From positions 1-64,000 of the forward strand of contig JAADVB010000015.1 of assembly GCA_023334545.1 (NCBI GenBank): a stretch of 64,000 bases of DNA. The letters are read 5' to 3'. Shown here piece by piece: positions 30,235-41,358 of this stretch (position 1 is its first letter; each line of letters starts with the position of its first letter). Both the position numbers and the translations under genes were made by a program. The stretch is from Salisapilia sapeloensis (taxonomy: Eukaryota; Oomycota; Peronosporomycetes; Peronosporales; Salisapiliaceae). The notes under the pieces were generated by a model. It did no database searches. It had not been told where the DNA came from and saw only the letters and a list, made by a program, of their open reading frames with translations.

Positions 30235-33200
30235 ATGCCTCCGTCCGCCGGCATGCCGGAGCTTCCAGTGGAAGCTGCCTCTCAAGAGGAACTGGAGAAG
30301 CCTGTGCCTCACGTGAAGGACAAGTGGAAATTGCTACCGTACTTTTTGCAGCTGCGTGGCCTTGTCAAGCAGCACATTGACTCGTTCGACTACTTTACAA
30401 ATGTCGACATGAAGCACATTGTGCGTGCGCAGGCAAACAATGTCGTCCGAAGTGATGCCGACCCCAAGTTCTTTTTGCAATACACGGACATTCACCTTGG
30501 TGCGCCTTCCATTGACGAAGAAGCCTTTGTCGCGTCGAACGTGACGCCGCACCAGTGTCGTCTTCGCGACCGGACGTATGCTGCGCCCATCTACGCAAGC
30601 GTGCGATACCGTCGAGGAGACAAGATCGTGACGAACAACCGCGTGCTCATCGGTCGAATGCCGATCATGCTCCGTTCCGACCATTGCGTCCTCAAGGACA
30701 AGAGCGATGGGGAGCTCGCCAAGCTCAAAGAGTGTCCGTACGACCCAGGCGGATATTTTATTGTTGGTGGTGTGGAGAAAGTGGTGCTCATTCATGAGCA
30801 ATTGTCTAAGAATCGAGTTATTCTCGAGGAAGACCCGAAGCACAATGTATGTGCCAGTATCACGTCGTCCACCCATGAACGTAAATCTCGTACGAACATC
30901 TTCCTATCCAAAGGAAAGATGTATCTAAAGTCCAATTCCTTTGCATCCGACCTGCCGATTGTCATTGTCCTGCGTGGCATGGGACTCGAGAACGACCAGG
31001 AGATCGTGTCACTCATCGGGAGCGAGCGAGAGCTTACGGATGCTCTCACGCCTTCCTTTGAAGAGGCATCGGAGCTCAAAGTCTTTACGCAGCAGCAGGC
31101 TCTCGAGTTCATCGGGTCCAAAATGACCTCCATCTCCAAGATGAGTAACAATCGCCAGCGATCAGGCAACACCAAGTCTGCTGCCGACGCCGCTCGATCC
31201 GCTCTCGCGAACCTCGTTTTGAATCACGTTCCGTGTGAAAATTTTGACTTTCGATTGAAAAGCATCTACGTCGCCCATATCGTCCGTCGTGTGCTCCACA
31301 CGGACGCCGATCGGACGCGATTGGATGACAAGGACTACTACGGTAACAAGCGATTGGAACTAGCAGGTCAGCTGCTCTCTCTCCTGTTCGAAGATCTGTT
31401 CAAGCGGTTTAACAGCGACTTGAAGCGACAGGCAGATATGGTTCTGTCGAAACCGAACCGCGCTTCGGTCTTTGACGTCGTCAAGTGCATTCGCACCGAC
31501 ACGATCACTCAAGGTTTCAACCACGCGCTGTCCACGGGTAACTGGACGCTCAAGCGTTTCCGCATGGACCGAGCGGGTGTCACCCACGTCCTCTCGCGAC
31601 TCAGTTACATGTCTGCACTCGGTATGATGACGCGTATCTCATCCCAGTTTGAGAAAACGAGAAAGGTGTCGGGGCCTCGGTCGCTCCAAGCTTCTCAGTG
31701 GGGCATGCTGTGTCCTGCCGACACGCCGGAAGGAGAAGCGTGTGGACTGGTAAAGAACCTGGCGCTTCTGTGCCATGTGACGTCAGACGAAGAGCCTGAA
31801 CCGATCCAGCGACTGTGCTATGATCTAGGCATGACAGATGTGGCCATGGGTGCCGGACAGGAACTTAATCACCCGAGTAACTACCTCGTCATGCTTAATG
31901 GTGTCCTCATCGGTACGCACATGCACCCTCGAGACTTTGTCACGCGTCTGCGTCGTATTCGACGTGCAGGTCTGATCGGTGAGTTCGTGTCAGTCATGAT
32001 CCACGACGTCCAGCGCGTTGTGTACATTGCATCTGACGGTGGTCGCGTCTGCCGTCCGTTGCTACTGATCGACCCGAAGACACATCGCACTCGACTGACG
32101 CAGCGGCATTTAGATGAGTTGCAGGCAGGCGTGCGAGGTCTTTCGAGTCTCATTGTTGAAGGATGCGTAGAGTACGTCGACGTGAATGAAGAGAACAATT
32201 GTCTCGTGGCGCTGCATGAAGGAGAAGTGACGGAGCGTACGACTCACGTCGAGATCGACCCAGTGACTATCCTCGGCGTCGTCTCCGGACTGATCCCGTA
32301 CCCTCACCACAACCAGAGTCCTCGTAATACATACCAATGTGCTATGGGAAAGCAGGCGATCGGAACCATTGCTATGAACCAGTACGAGCGCATTGACACG
32401 CTGCTGTACACGATGGTGTATCCCCACATGCCACTAGTCAAGTCGCGCGTGTTAGACCTGGTCAACTTTGACAGCGTACCTGCTGGACAGAATGCCATGG
32501 TGGCTGTCATGAGTTACTCTGGCTATGACATTGAAGATGCCATCGTTTTGAACAAAGCTAGTCTAGACCGCGGCTTTGGCCGCTGCATGGTCTTTAAAAA
32601 GTACCAGACGATGGTCAAAAAATATGCCAATGGCACGTTTGACCGTATCGTCGGACCTCCGGATGGTAACCTCGGTCTTCGAGGCGCCAAGTTCGAGTCG
32701 TTGGATCCGGATGGCATTGCTAGAGTCGGTAGCGTCATCCAGAATGGAGCTATTTTGGTCAATAAGGAGATGCCGGTGCAGGTGAATAACGATGGAGCTG
32801 ACGGACAGGATCCGCTGGACGTGTCGTACAAACCAGCGCCCACGACGTACAAGGCGCCTGTGCCGGCGTATGTAGACAAGGTTCTGCTGACGTCATCGGA
32901 AGCAAACCACTTCCTCGTCAAGGTTCTCACTCGACAGACGCGACGTCCGGAGCTGGGAGACAAGTTCAGTAGTCGACACGGACAGAAGGGTGTGTGTGGT
33001 ACGATTCGGAACCAAGAGGACATGCCGTTCAACGACCAAGGTGTGTGTCCTGATCTGATCATGAACCCTCATGGTTTCCCGAGTCGAATGACTGTCGGTA
33101 AGATGATCGAGTTGATCGCTGGTAAGTCCGCTTTGCTTACGGGCAAGAGAGCGTATGGTACTGCATTTGGCGAACAGTTCGGATCGGCAGATCATGTACT

Positions 33201-33687
33201 CGACTGCTCGAATCGACTCGTCCGGAACGGATTCAACTACGCAGGAAAGGAGTACCTGACGTCTGGACTCACGGGGGAAGCCATCCAGTGCTACATCTTC
33301 ATGGGTCCCATCTACTACCAGAAGCTCAAGCATATGGTCATGGACAAGATGCACGCTCGAGCAAGAGGACCAAGAGCTGTCTTGACTCGACAGCCAACGG
33401 AAGGTCGGTCGAGAGACGGAGGACTGCGGCTCGGAGAGATGGAGCGCGACTGTTTGATTGGATACGGAGCGAGTATGCTTTTGATGGAGAGACTGATGAT
33501 CTCGAGTGACGCGTTCACGGCGGACGTGTGCCAGGAGTGCCGCATGCTTGGGTACGATGGCTGGTGCCAATACTGCAAGTCCGAGGAAAAGGTCGTGAAC
33601 ATCAACGTTCCGTACGCGTGCAAGCTCCTCTTCCAGGAGCTGCAGGCGATGAACATTGTGCCACGACTGACACTACAGGAATATTAA
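30235..33687 (+). CDS. RPC2: DNA-directed RNA polymerase III subunit RPC2 (second-largest subunit)
   Basis: A single exon encodes 1150 residues. This beta-like subunit forms half of the catalytic cleft of RNA polymerase III, which makes tRNA, 5S and other small RNAs. It is assigned to Pol III rather than Pol I or II because of its Pol III-specific blocks: [39 protein letters not shown] and [17 protein letters not shown]. General motifs are [90 protein letters not shown] and [19 protein letters not shown]. The terminal zinc site [16 protein letters not shown] is near residue 1099. The ATG at 30235 gives an N-terminus of the expected length. Confidence 0.98.
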   Translation: MPPSAGMPELPVEAASQEELEKPVPHVKDKWKLLPYFLQLRGLVKQHIDSFDYFTNVDMKHIVRAQANNVVRSDADPKFFLQYTDIHLGAPSIDEEAFVASNVTPHQCRLRDRTYAAPIYASVRYRRGDKIVTNNRVLIGRMPIMLRSDHCVLKDKSDGELAKLKECPYDPGGYFIVGGVEKVVLIHEQLSKNRVILEEDPKHNVCASITSSTHERKSRTNIFLSKGKMYLKSNSFASDLPIVIVLRGMGLENDQEIVSLIGSERELTDALTPSFEEASELKVFTQQQALEFIGSKMTSISKMSNNRQRSGNTKSAADAARSALANLVLNHVPCENFDFRLKSIYVAHIVRRVLHTDADRTRLDDKDYYGNKRLELAGQLLSLLFEDLFKRFNSDLKRQADMVLSKPNRASVFDVVKCIRTDTITQGFNHALSTGNWTLKRFRMDRAGVTHVLSRLSYMSALGMMTRISSQFEKTRKVSGPRSLQASQWGMLCPADTPEGEACGLVKNLALLCHVTSDEEPEPIQRLCYDLGMTDVAMGAGQELNHPSNYLVMLNGVLIGTHMHPRDFVTRLRRIRRAGLIGEFVSVMIHDVQRVVYIASDGGRVCRPLLLIDPKTHRTRLTQRHLDELQAGVRGLSSLIVEGCVEYVDVNEENNCLVALHEGEVTERTTHVEIDPVTILGVVSGLIPYPHHNQSPRNTYQCAMGKQAIGTIAMNQYERIDTLLYTMVYPHMPLVKSRVLDLVNFDSVPAGQNAMVAVMSYSGYDIEDAIVLNKASLDRGFGRCMVFKKYQTMVKKYANGTFDRIVGPPDGNLGLRGAKFESLDPDGIARVGSVIQNGAILVNKEMPVQVNNDGADGQDPLDVSYKPAPTTYKAPVPAYVDKVLLTSSEANHFLVKVLTRQTRRPELGDKFSSRHGQKGVCGTIRNQEDMPFNDQGVCPDLIMNPHGFPSRMTVGKMIELIAGKSALLTGKRAYGTAFGEQFGSADHVLDCSNRLVRNGFNYAGKEYLTSGLTGEAIQCYIFMGPIYYQKLKHMVMDKMHARARGPRAVLTRQPTEGRSRDGGLRLGEMERDCLIGYGASMLLMERLMISSDAFTADVCQECRMLGYDGWCQYCKSEEKVVNINVPYACKLLFQELQAMNIVPRLTLQEY

Positions 33688-33827
33688 TTGGACCTGAATA
33701 CAATAAACTTGATCGTGGCCTTCTTGCAACTTGACAAAGGTTCTCTTGCGTTACACCAAGACAGGTGCGCATGTGCACTTCGACTGGCGCCATCTATCTC
33801 GCTTGGTGATGTAGACGAAAGTACTTG

Positions 33828-34606
33828 TTACACGCCGAACAACGGCTGGACGATATGAAACCATATAGGTACGACTGTGCGAACTGAGAAGGGTCCTGCG
33901 TAGCCAATGGCGACTTTTGGATCTTCTTTCATATCCTCGACCGGGCTTAAGACTCTATAAACATTTCCCGCGACTTGAAGGCGGTTTCCTGACAGCGAAA
34001 GAATGAGTCAGGAAATAGATCGGCTGCTCTAGATACGTTAAACGCAAGGTTTGTGCTCGATGCAATTCGCCACCATAGAATTGCGTCGGCGACAGAGGTT
34101 CGCAGGAGTTACGCAAATGCTTCTCTAACTCTATCTGAACGTACTGTATCCTTTTGTCGCAGATATGCACTGGATGCGTTGCGTCACTATACAAAGGCAT
34201 TGTCTTCGTATCGAGATACACATGCCTGACCACTTTTAAAGCAACTCACATGACCATTGCTCTACGTTAAACGAAACTGGTGCATACTCATAAAGCTTCT
34301 TTGTTTTCTATTCTAGTAGAAGAGAGCTTTAATAGAGCTTCACGAGATAGTTTTCGCGCCACAATTTGCGAGGAATACACATATCTATGACCTTGAAAGG
34401 TCGTATCATCTTCAACCTCATTCTAGCACAATTCCACGCTCATCAAACGTACCATCGAGCTCCTCTGCAGAAGAAAAGCATCGAAATTAAAGTCGAGTCT
34501 ACGAAATCGCAGTATTTATCAAAAGCTTAGCAACGTTGTGTACCGTAGCAATAAGATCTTCTACGTCTTCATGCGAAATGCGAGCGTTAAAGTTCCTAGA
34601 CTTTCC
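33828..34606 (-). pseudogene. Decayed protein-coding gene of unknown family
   Basis: The minus strand shows a chain of coding-like pieces in different frames, broken by stops and shifts. From upstream to downstream they read ISHEDVEDLIATVHNVAKLL (about 34590-34500), FQGHRYVYSSQIVARKLSRE, then about 90 clean codons ending VRHVYLDTK...YLEQPIYFL (34230-34010), and after a frame change at about 34000 NRLQVAGNVYRVLSPVEDM to a TAA at 33828. The composition is protein-like throughout, and the frame changes lack plausible splice sites, so gene decay is the simplest reading. I do not recognise the family. Exon structure with unusual splice sites remains an alternative. Confidence 0.45.
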
Positions 34607-34883
34607 GCATTACTCAGCCTAATATACTTCCAGAAGCTGTAATGAGGTATCAAGGCTTGCGTTCATGGAAACATTTCGAGTCTTACGGCCGCTAGACCTC
34701 CATCGCGACACTACATTTCCACACTTCCTCTACTCTCAAAACCAATTGTTCGTGCTCATCGGCGAACAGACTTGGAAGAAAACTCGTCGCAAAGGACGCA
34801 GCGCTACAGACATCAACTTATTGCATTTGCTTGGCGAAATTCTTGCAGCCGAATCACCTCATCTCACTTGCCAATTTGCGCCC

Positions 34884-36755
34884 ATGCAATCAAGCAGACC
34901 TCTCCTCATCTTCGTCTTAGTCACTTGCATCTCGAGCTTACTGCTCACTGGATCGCATGCCACTCACACGACATTCACCGATCCGACTTATGATTTGAGC
35001 ACTTGTGGTCCATGTGTTCGCCGTCCATGGTCTTCACTGACCAGTACCAAGCAACAATTGATTATCGATGCATTCAAAGAAGCAATGATGAGCGGTGATC
35101 ACGCTGCTTTCGCGGAAAGCCGTAGTGAGCTCCAGTCTTTCCAGGAGTCTCAGCTCACCTGTGCACACGCCCCTTGGCATCGTCGATTCCTACTGGCATA
35201 TGAAAGGATGCTACGTGGCCAAGGAAGCAGATTCTCTTGCTTGTGCTTACCATACTGGCCAGTCTATGAAGATCGTGCTAAATTTGTTGCCCAGCTCTGC
35301 TCAAGCTTTGGTCAGTGCTCCTCCATCTTACAGGCCTTTGGTGGACCCCATGGTTCTTACTCACATCTCTTTATTAATGGCGTACCTACTCAAGGTGAAT
35401 GCGTGGCCGAACCGCCAATGAACGAGTTCTGCCAGCAGTCAAACTTATCGCCTTCGCAATGCGCTAAGTGCATCACTCGTGGAAATTGGAACGCCAGGTG
35501 CTTTCCATCGGAAATGAGCTATAGCTCACTGGCTTATTTTTTGTCCATGCCATTCCAATTTGCCTGGTATAGCAGTAACGTTCATAACATGGCCTACGCC
35601 ATCTACAATGCCATGGGTGGTGCGATGACGACGCGAGCCGCTGCCTCGGAGCCCATTTACATTCTCCTCCAGTAAGTACACTCCTATGGACATGATCCAT
35701 CTCGATTGTAACTAATTACGTTTCTCTCTTTCAGGACAACCGTAGATATGCTTCATCAGAAAAACTACGACTGCCAGATCGGATATCCTCTAAGTGACTA
35801 CCAAAAGCGGACTTCTGCGTTTGCGTACCAAACTTGTAATATGTCATCAAGTGCAGCCCGGCCTTGTCCGTCATCGTATGATGACATGACAATGAACTGG
35901 CAGCTTTACCCGAATCCGGCGCAGCACATTGAATCACATCCAAAGATTGGCAAGTACTTTAGCGGTTTGCCCCGACAGATATGGTTTTATCTGAACGCTA
36001 ATGACCTGGGGTACACGTACGAAACGTCCGAAGTGGATACACTCTTATTGGAAGCCGGCATGAACTGTCCCGCTGGCAGTATAACTCGTGATCGACGACT
36101 GCTTGAAGGAGTTGAGACTGTGAAAGAATTAGCAGCTTACCTGTCATCAAAGTCATCCACCGCTCGCCTTGCTATGGCTCGAAACGCCGTGGCGCTTCGA
36201 CGAGCATTCAAGAAAGCTCTTGCGGTGGATTCGAACAGGATGGCAGCACTTGAGCAAACGCAACTCGTCGAGTGTGCATACAATGACAAAGTCTTCGGTA
36301 GCACGGAAGACTACAGTGATGAGATGAGAGAACAATACAACATTCCGGATGGCAAGCACACGGTTTGCTACGAAAAGATGGGTGAATTACGATCTGGGAG
36401 GAAACGTATTTGGGATAAATACTGGTTCAGTCGTTTCTACAATACAGTCCAAGGTTTCGAAGATACCACTCGCGACCAAGACTACACTTTAACTACGAAC
36501 TTACAGCTTAGTGAAGATACGACTTTCACAACGCTGGAGGGAAGTAAAACAACAGAATTTTCAACCATCAGCCCAGTCACTTTGACGGAAGCAACATCAA
36601 CGACAAGCACAGAGACGCCAAGTATGGATACTATCGAGGACTCTACCCAAACAGCTTCTACAACGAATGAAATGGGTGACGAAAGCATGGTGCAAGCGAC
36701 GACTCTGGAAAGCACGACAACAGACTTCCAGGACGCTTCCTTGCACAATTTTTGA
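34884..36755 (+). CDS. Secreted tyrosinase-like protein with degenerate copper-B site
   Basis: This encodes 602 residues from exons 34884-35671 and 35735-36755 (63-nt intron, phase 2/1). The ATG at 34884 opens a clear signal peptide (PLLIFVLVTCISSLLLTGSHA), although the frame is open further upstream. The copper-A motif of the tyrosinase/hemocyanin fold is recognisable: CAHAPWHRRFLLAYERML with His95 and His99. The copper-B region (VHNMAYAIYNAMGGAM, then SEPIYILLQTTVDMLHQ) keeps His234 of HN but has Tyr238 where the HNxxH His should be, and Gln-Thr (263-264) in place of the His-His of 'LHHaxVD'. Oxidase activity is therefore doubtful. Many cysteines suggest an extracellular fold, and the last 100 residues are a Ser/Thr-rich, probably O-glycosylated tail. 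It could be a wall or surface protein. Confidence 0.8.
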
Positions 36756-37089
36756 TTCAAAGCTCATAGCTTTGTCAATGTTTTATGTTTCTGCTCTTTC
36801 GCTTCAACCATCGTGACTGTGAACGCCAAGCAATCACCAAAGTTACTAAACAAGTTTTCATTCCTACCTAATTTTCCATGACTTTGTATAAAAATGACAA
36901 GTGCACTCATAATCGAACTCTATATTACTTCTTTTCATTACCTCGTTCTTTTTCCTACAATTAGTTCATGCAAATGAACCAAGTAGAGATACTCTTGTCC
37001 ATCTCCCTCCATGTACCATACATGTGCCACTATCATAATTCTTCGCCTGGGTAGACACAACACCAGACACGACCGATATCGTATAGAAA
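36756..37089. other. Intergenic region
   Basis: A 330-bp spacer between two plus-strand genes holding the 3' flank of the tyrosinase-like gene and the promoter of the Clf1 gene. No other feature is seen. Confidence 0.5.
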
Positions 37090-39167
37090 ATGAAGAAGGG
37101 CGTAGTGAAAAACCGGGCGCCTGCGTCGATCCAGATTACGGCCGAGCAGATTCTGCTCGAGTCCCATGAACGCAAGGAAGAGGTTTCACGTCCGCCACGC
37201 AGACAGATTGCCGATGCAGGTGAGCTGCAGGAGTACCAAATGAGCAAACGCAAGGAGTTTGAGGACGAATTGCGACGACAGCGGCATCACATGGGTACTT
37301 GGATGAAGTACGCTGCGTGGGAGGAAAGCCAGAAGGAGTTTAAACGCGCTCGATCAATCTTTGAGCGTGCACTGGACGTGGACTACAAGACGCCCACCGT
37401 TTGGCTCAAGTACGCCGAGATGGAGATGCGACACCAGTTCTTGAATCACGCACGCAATGTATGGGATCGAGCTGTGCAGTTATTACCTCGTGTGAATCAG
37501 CTATGGTACAAGTACGCGTTCATGGAAGAGATGGTTGGGAACTTGGCAGGTGCTCGTCGTGTCTTTGAACGCTGGCTCAAGTGGATGCCAGACGACCAAG
37601 CGTGGTACGCCTACATCAAGTTGGAGCTGCGTGCAAATGCAGTGGAGAACGCTCGATCTCTGTATGAGCGATACTTGGTGTCGCATCCGAGTGAAAAGGC
37701 GTATCTCAAGTATGCCAAGTGGGAAGAGAAACAACAGCAGCAGCTTCCGAATGCTCGACGAGTGTACGAGAGAGCGTTGGAAGAGCTCCGGGAGGACGAA
37801 ATCTCCGAACGACTGTACGTGGACTTTGCGGCGTTTGAGCAACGGTGTCGAGAGTTTGAGCGCGCGAGAGCCATCTACAACTACGCACTGGACCGCCTCG
37901 ACAGGAAGAATGCACCCACATTGTACAATGCCTTCATCTCGTTCGAAAAGCAGCATGGAGATAAGAGCAGAGTGGAAGACGTGGTCGTTGCAAAGCGGCG
38001 TGTCGTGTACGAGAAGCAGGTGCAGGAGAACGCGTTGGACTATGACGCGTGGCTAGAATACGTCAAGCTAGAAGAGAGTGAAGGCGTTCGGACACAGAGC
38101 TTTGGTCGGGCGAGAGAAGTGTACGAGCGAGCTGTCGCGAACGTACCGCCAGTCCAAGAAAAGGTTTACTGGCGCCGATATATTTATCTATGGATCAAAT
38201 ACGCTCTCTTCGAAGAGCTGCTGACAGCAGAAGACGCGCCGCATCGAGTGGACCAAGTCTACAAGACGTGTTTGAGTATCATTCCGCATGAAAAGTTCAC
38301 TTTTGGTAAGATCTGGGTCTTGTACGCCAAGTTCCTGTTACGTCAGCGGGACTTGGAAGGTATGCGGAAGACGCTTGGTCAAGCCATCGGTCGTTGTCCA
38401 AAGCCCAAGCTCTTCCGCAGCTACATTGAGCTCGAGCGGATGATGGGTGAGGTGGATCGTTGCCGCAAGTTGTACGCGCAGTTCCTCATGTACGACAGTC
38501 GTGATTGTGCTTCATGGCATGCGTATGCTAGTCTGGAAGCGGATGTGGGTGAGATCGAGCGTGCTCGGAAGGTGTATGAGCTGGCGGTGAGTCAACCAGC
38601 GCTTGACATGCCAGAGCTCATCTGGAAAAAGTACATTGATTTCGAGACGAAGTTGGGCGACCAGGAGCTTACGAGAGCCTTGTACGAGCGACTGTTGGAG
38701 CGCACGAGTCACGTCAAGGTGTGGCTCGCCTTTGCTCAGTTTGAAGCGGATCGGAACGGAATGGAGGAAGCGAGAGACGTGTTGGAGAGAGCCCAGAGAG
38801 TGCTGAAAGACGCTGCCAAGGAAGACGAAGGGAGGAAGATGGAGAGAGTGCAATGTATTGAAGGATGGCTTGAGATGGAGAAGAAGCTAGGGACGAAGGA
38901 GGATGTGGACAAGGTGCAGAAGATGATGCCGGAGAAGGTGGTCAAGCAACGGATGGCGTACGCACAGGATGGGGTGCGTTTTAATGTAGTTTTGATGATA
39001 GTGTCGAAGCTGACGGTTGTGAAATGTAGACGGAGCTCGGCATGGAAGAGTACACAGATTATGTGTTTCCGGATGACGAGCAAGGGCAGTCGAACCTCAA
39101 ACTGCTTCAGGCCGCACAGCTTTGGAAGAACCGAAAACGTCAGCGTGAAGAAGACGGGTCGGCATAG
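37090..39167 (+). CDS. CRNKL1: Crooked neck/Clf1 pre-mRNA splicing factor (HAT repeats)
   Basis: This encodes 673 residues from exons 37090-38973 and 39030-39167. The 56-nt intron near the 3' end restores the conserved tail [12 protein letters not shown] and [18 protein letters not shown], which the unspliced frame lacks. Crooked neck/Clf1/SYF3 is a scaffold of the Prp19-associated complex of the spliceosome. The N-terminus ([22 protein letters not shown]) is diagnostic of the family. At least a dozen HAT repeats follow, for example [40 protein letters not shown] and [20 protein letters not shown]. The length is close to the usual 680-690 residues. The protein should be nuclear. Confidence 0.97.
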
Positions 39168-39925
39168 TGCTCGGGATAAACAAATATACTTTCATGCAGA
39201 TCAATTCGTATTCACACTCGTTATTAAGTATGTTTCGTCAACGTATATGTTTAGTGATACAAAGCTGGTGATTTATTATGTTAGTCTTTGCAGGAGACGA
39301 TTGCTCGCTTCAAGAATGTTGCCAGCCGCAATGTTATAGTGGAGAAGGCTATACGAGCAAGATTCTAGCATACTTTCTACCGATGGATTATGCGATAGAT
39401 GACCGATGGCTTGTACTTTGATATCGCGTATCTTGTTGAGTGGCTTAAGGCGGAATCATATTTGTGTTTGATGAAGGAAGTGCGGAACCTTCATGCTGTT
39501 CGTATAGACAATCGATTTGGGCAATCCAAAGCATTCCAAGTGATTTACAACAACTCGATGGCAATGATACGAGGTTATCTGCCTTTAAGAACCACAAGTA
39601 ATTTTGACGAGCACAAGATACTACCATTTAACATGACAACCATGTCGAGAGTGGTAAGTTCGCATTCTGAAATGCCAACGAAGACAAAGGTATAAAAATG
39701 TACTTTTAGATCTGCGGAGCTTGGAGCTCAAATTACGCGGAGTGCCTGTATGAGAAAGCAGAAACAAGGAGGCATTTGTTAAATAGATAATGACAGCATT
39801 CAAATCTAAATATACGTAAAGAATCGACATGGTAGATACACATCGGTCGTCAAGCAAAGTTTTTTCATCCGTCCTAAATCCAGATATAAATAAAATCAAG
39901 TTTGCAGCACTTAAGCAAAAAAAAT
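39168..39925. other. Intergenic region, no gene seen
   Basis: AT-rich sequence following the Clf1 gene. A plus-strand frame at 39399-39695 has no recognisable features and is not called. Confidence 0.45.
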
Positions 39926-39933
39926 CAAAAATG

Positions 39934-40005
39934 TGCGCCGTCGGGGAATTGAACCCCGACCTTCTCCTTGGAAGGGAGAAATCCTAACCATTAGACCAAC
40001 GGCGC
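39934..40005 (-). tRNA. trnG-TCC: tRNA-Gly(TCC), copy 1
   Basis: Reading the minus strand, a 72-nt cloverleaf starts GCGCCGT and ends ACGGCGC plus discriminator A. The D-arm carries TGGTCTAATGGTTAGGA (A-box region), the anticodon stem TCTCC/GGAGA holds loop CTTCCAA with anticodon TCC, and the T-arm is TCGGGGTTCAATTCCCCGA (B-box GGTTCAATTCC). No intron. A five-T run (CATTTTTG) just downstream is a Pol III terminator. It is identical to the copy at 43861. Confidence 0.97.
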
Positions 40006-40008
40006 TTG

Positions 40009-41358
40009 CGTATACCATCGCCTATATGTAGTTATATATAACATGTTAATTTAAAGTATAAAATTGTATACATGGAGCTAGCTGCTTTCTTGACAATTTT
40101 TATGAGTTCATCAATGTACGTAAACTCATCGCGTAAAACTCCATCATGTATAGCTATGACAGGCTGTTATAAATGCACGAATATCTCAAGCAATAAGTGA
40201 CGAGCGAGCCGTGGACGTTGCTGTTTTCAATGTGTTTTGTATTAAAGAAGCTAAAACATGGGTGTGCTCATTACTTGTATGCGAACTCGTCGTTATTTGC
40301 AGGTAAAGACTGTCGGACAACTCATTGCCGTCGATCAAATTCAACTTACGGAAACATTCCAGTGTAGTTTTGCGAGTAGCTATTGTTCACCCACTAGCTT
40401 CAGCCCATTATCTGAATATGGACATTTTCCATGACTATGTCTACTTGGGGTTCGGCCTATGAAGAATTAAAAACTTCGTATGACTCGAGAGCATTCGTTA
40501 CGATGTTGATCACAATTTAGATTACTAAGGTGGTCTTAAGTCGATGTGCCAGGACCGAAATTGGTCCATGCAATCATTTCGGTGTATGAGTAGCAGGGTG
40601 GACAAGTTGTTAGCGTTTAACTTTGAGCTACTACCTTGGGTCTGCTTCTCCGAAGTTAGTCAGGATGCGATGTTGCTGCCGAGCACGACATCGGATGTAT
40701 ATAGCTGACTAAACTAATACAATCCATTCAATAAAATATCGTTTACCAGACTTACCGTCATGCACGTCCCAGTTACTTTCAGGAATTATCCTAATTTTCA
40801 GCGAATACACGAACAGTATTAGCGTGCCTATTCTATACAAACAAACATGAGCTTAAACATCGTTCATTGTGCATTATGGGGATGTGTATCGACGTAGATG
40901 GCTTGTCAACGAATCACCAAAATGATCGTACTGATAGCGCTGTATGTTGATGTGTAAATGGCTGCGCAATATTTGCTAAGCCAGCGATACATTCCAGTGA
41001 GTTTTCACTTTTTAACCTCATTTCAATGCTACATTTTCCATTGAGGCTTGCAGCACTTCTGCAAATGCATATTATGCTAGATAGTGCGAGACATACTAAA
41101 TGTCTGCTCGGACCATTCAATCAATCTAACTTATAAATATCAAAATGTTGATCAGAATCCACGAACGAGATTAAATAGTGGAGTATTTTGCATTTTGATT
41201 CTCGTTGAAGTTACGGAAAGTTGGAAGATGGTTTCACACCGTGCTTCAACACAACTTCAATAAAAACCTACACATAGTATTAAACTTTGTGGCTGACCAC
41301 ATTCGACAAGCACGTGAGAAGCGCAATGTTCGTACGTATTCCATTCAGCTGCGCGACC
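40009..41358. other. Gene-poor AT-rich region
   Basis: I see no gene here. The stretch lies between the first tRNA-Gly and the decayed ankyrin gene; its open frames are short and their translations uninformative. Confidence 0.45.

Noticed and set aside
34665-34883. 73 residues in frame upstream of the tyrosinase-like signal peptide
   Set aside because: A strong signal peptide begins at 34884, which would be internal otherwise; the upstream residues show no conserved character.
39399-39695. 98-residue plus-strand frame
   Set aside because: No family features, no splice partners and composition close to the AT-rich surroundings.
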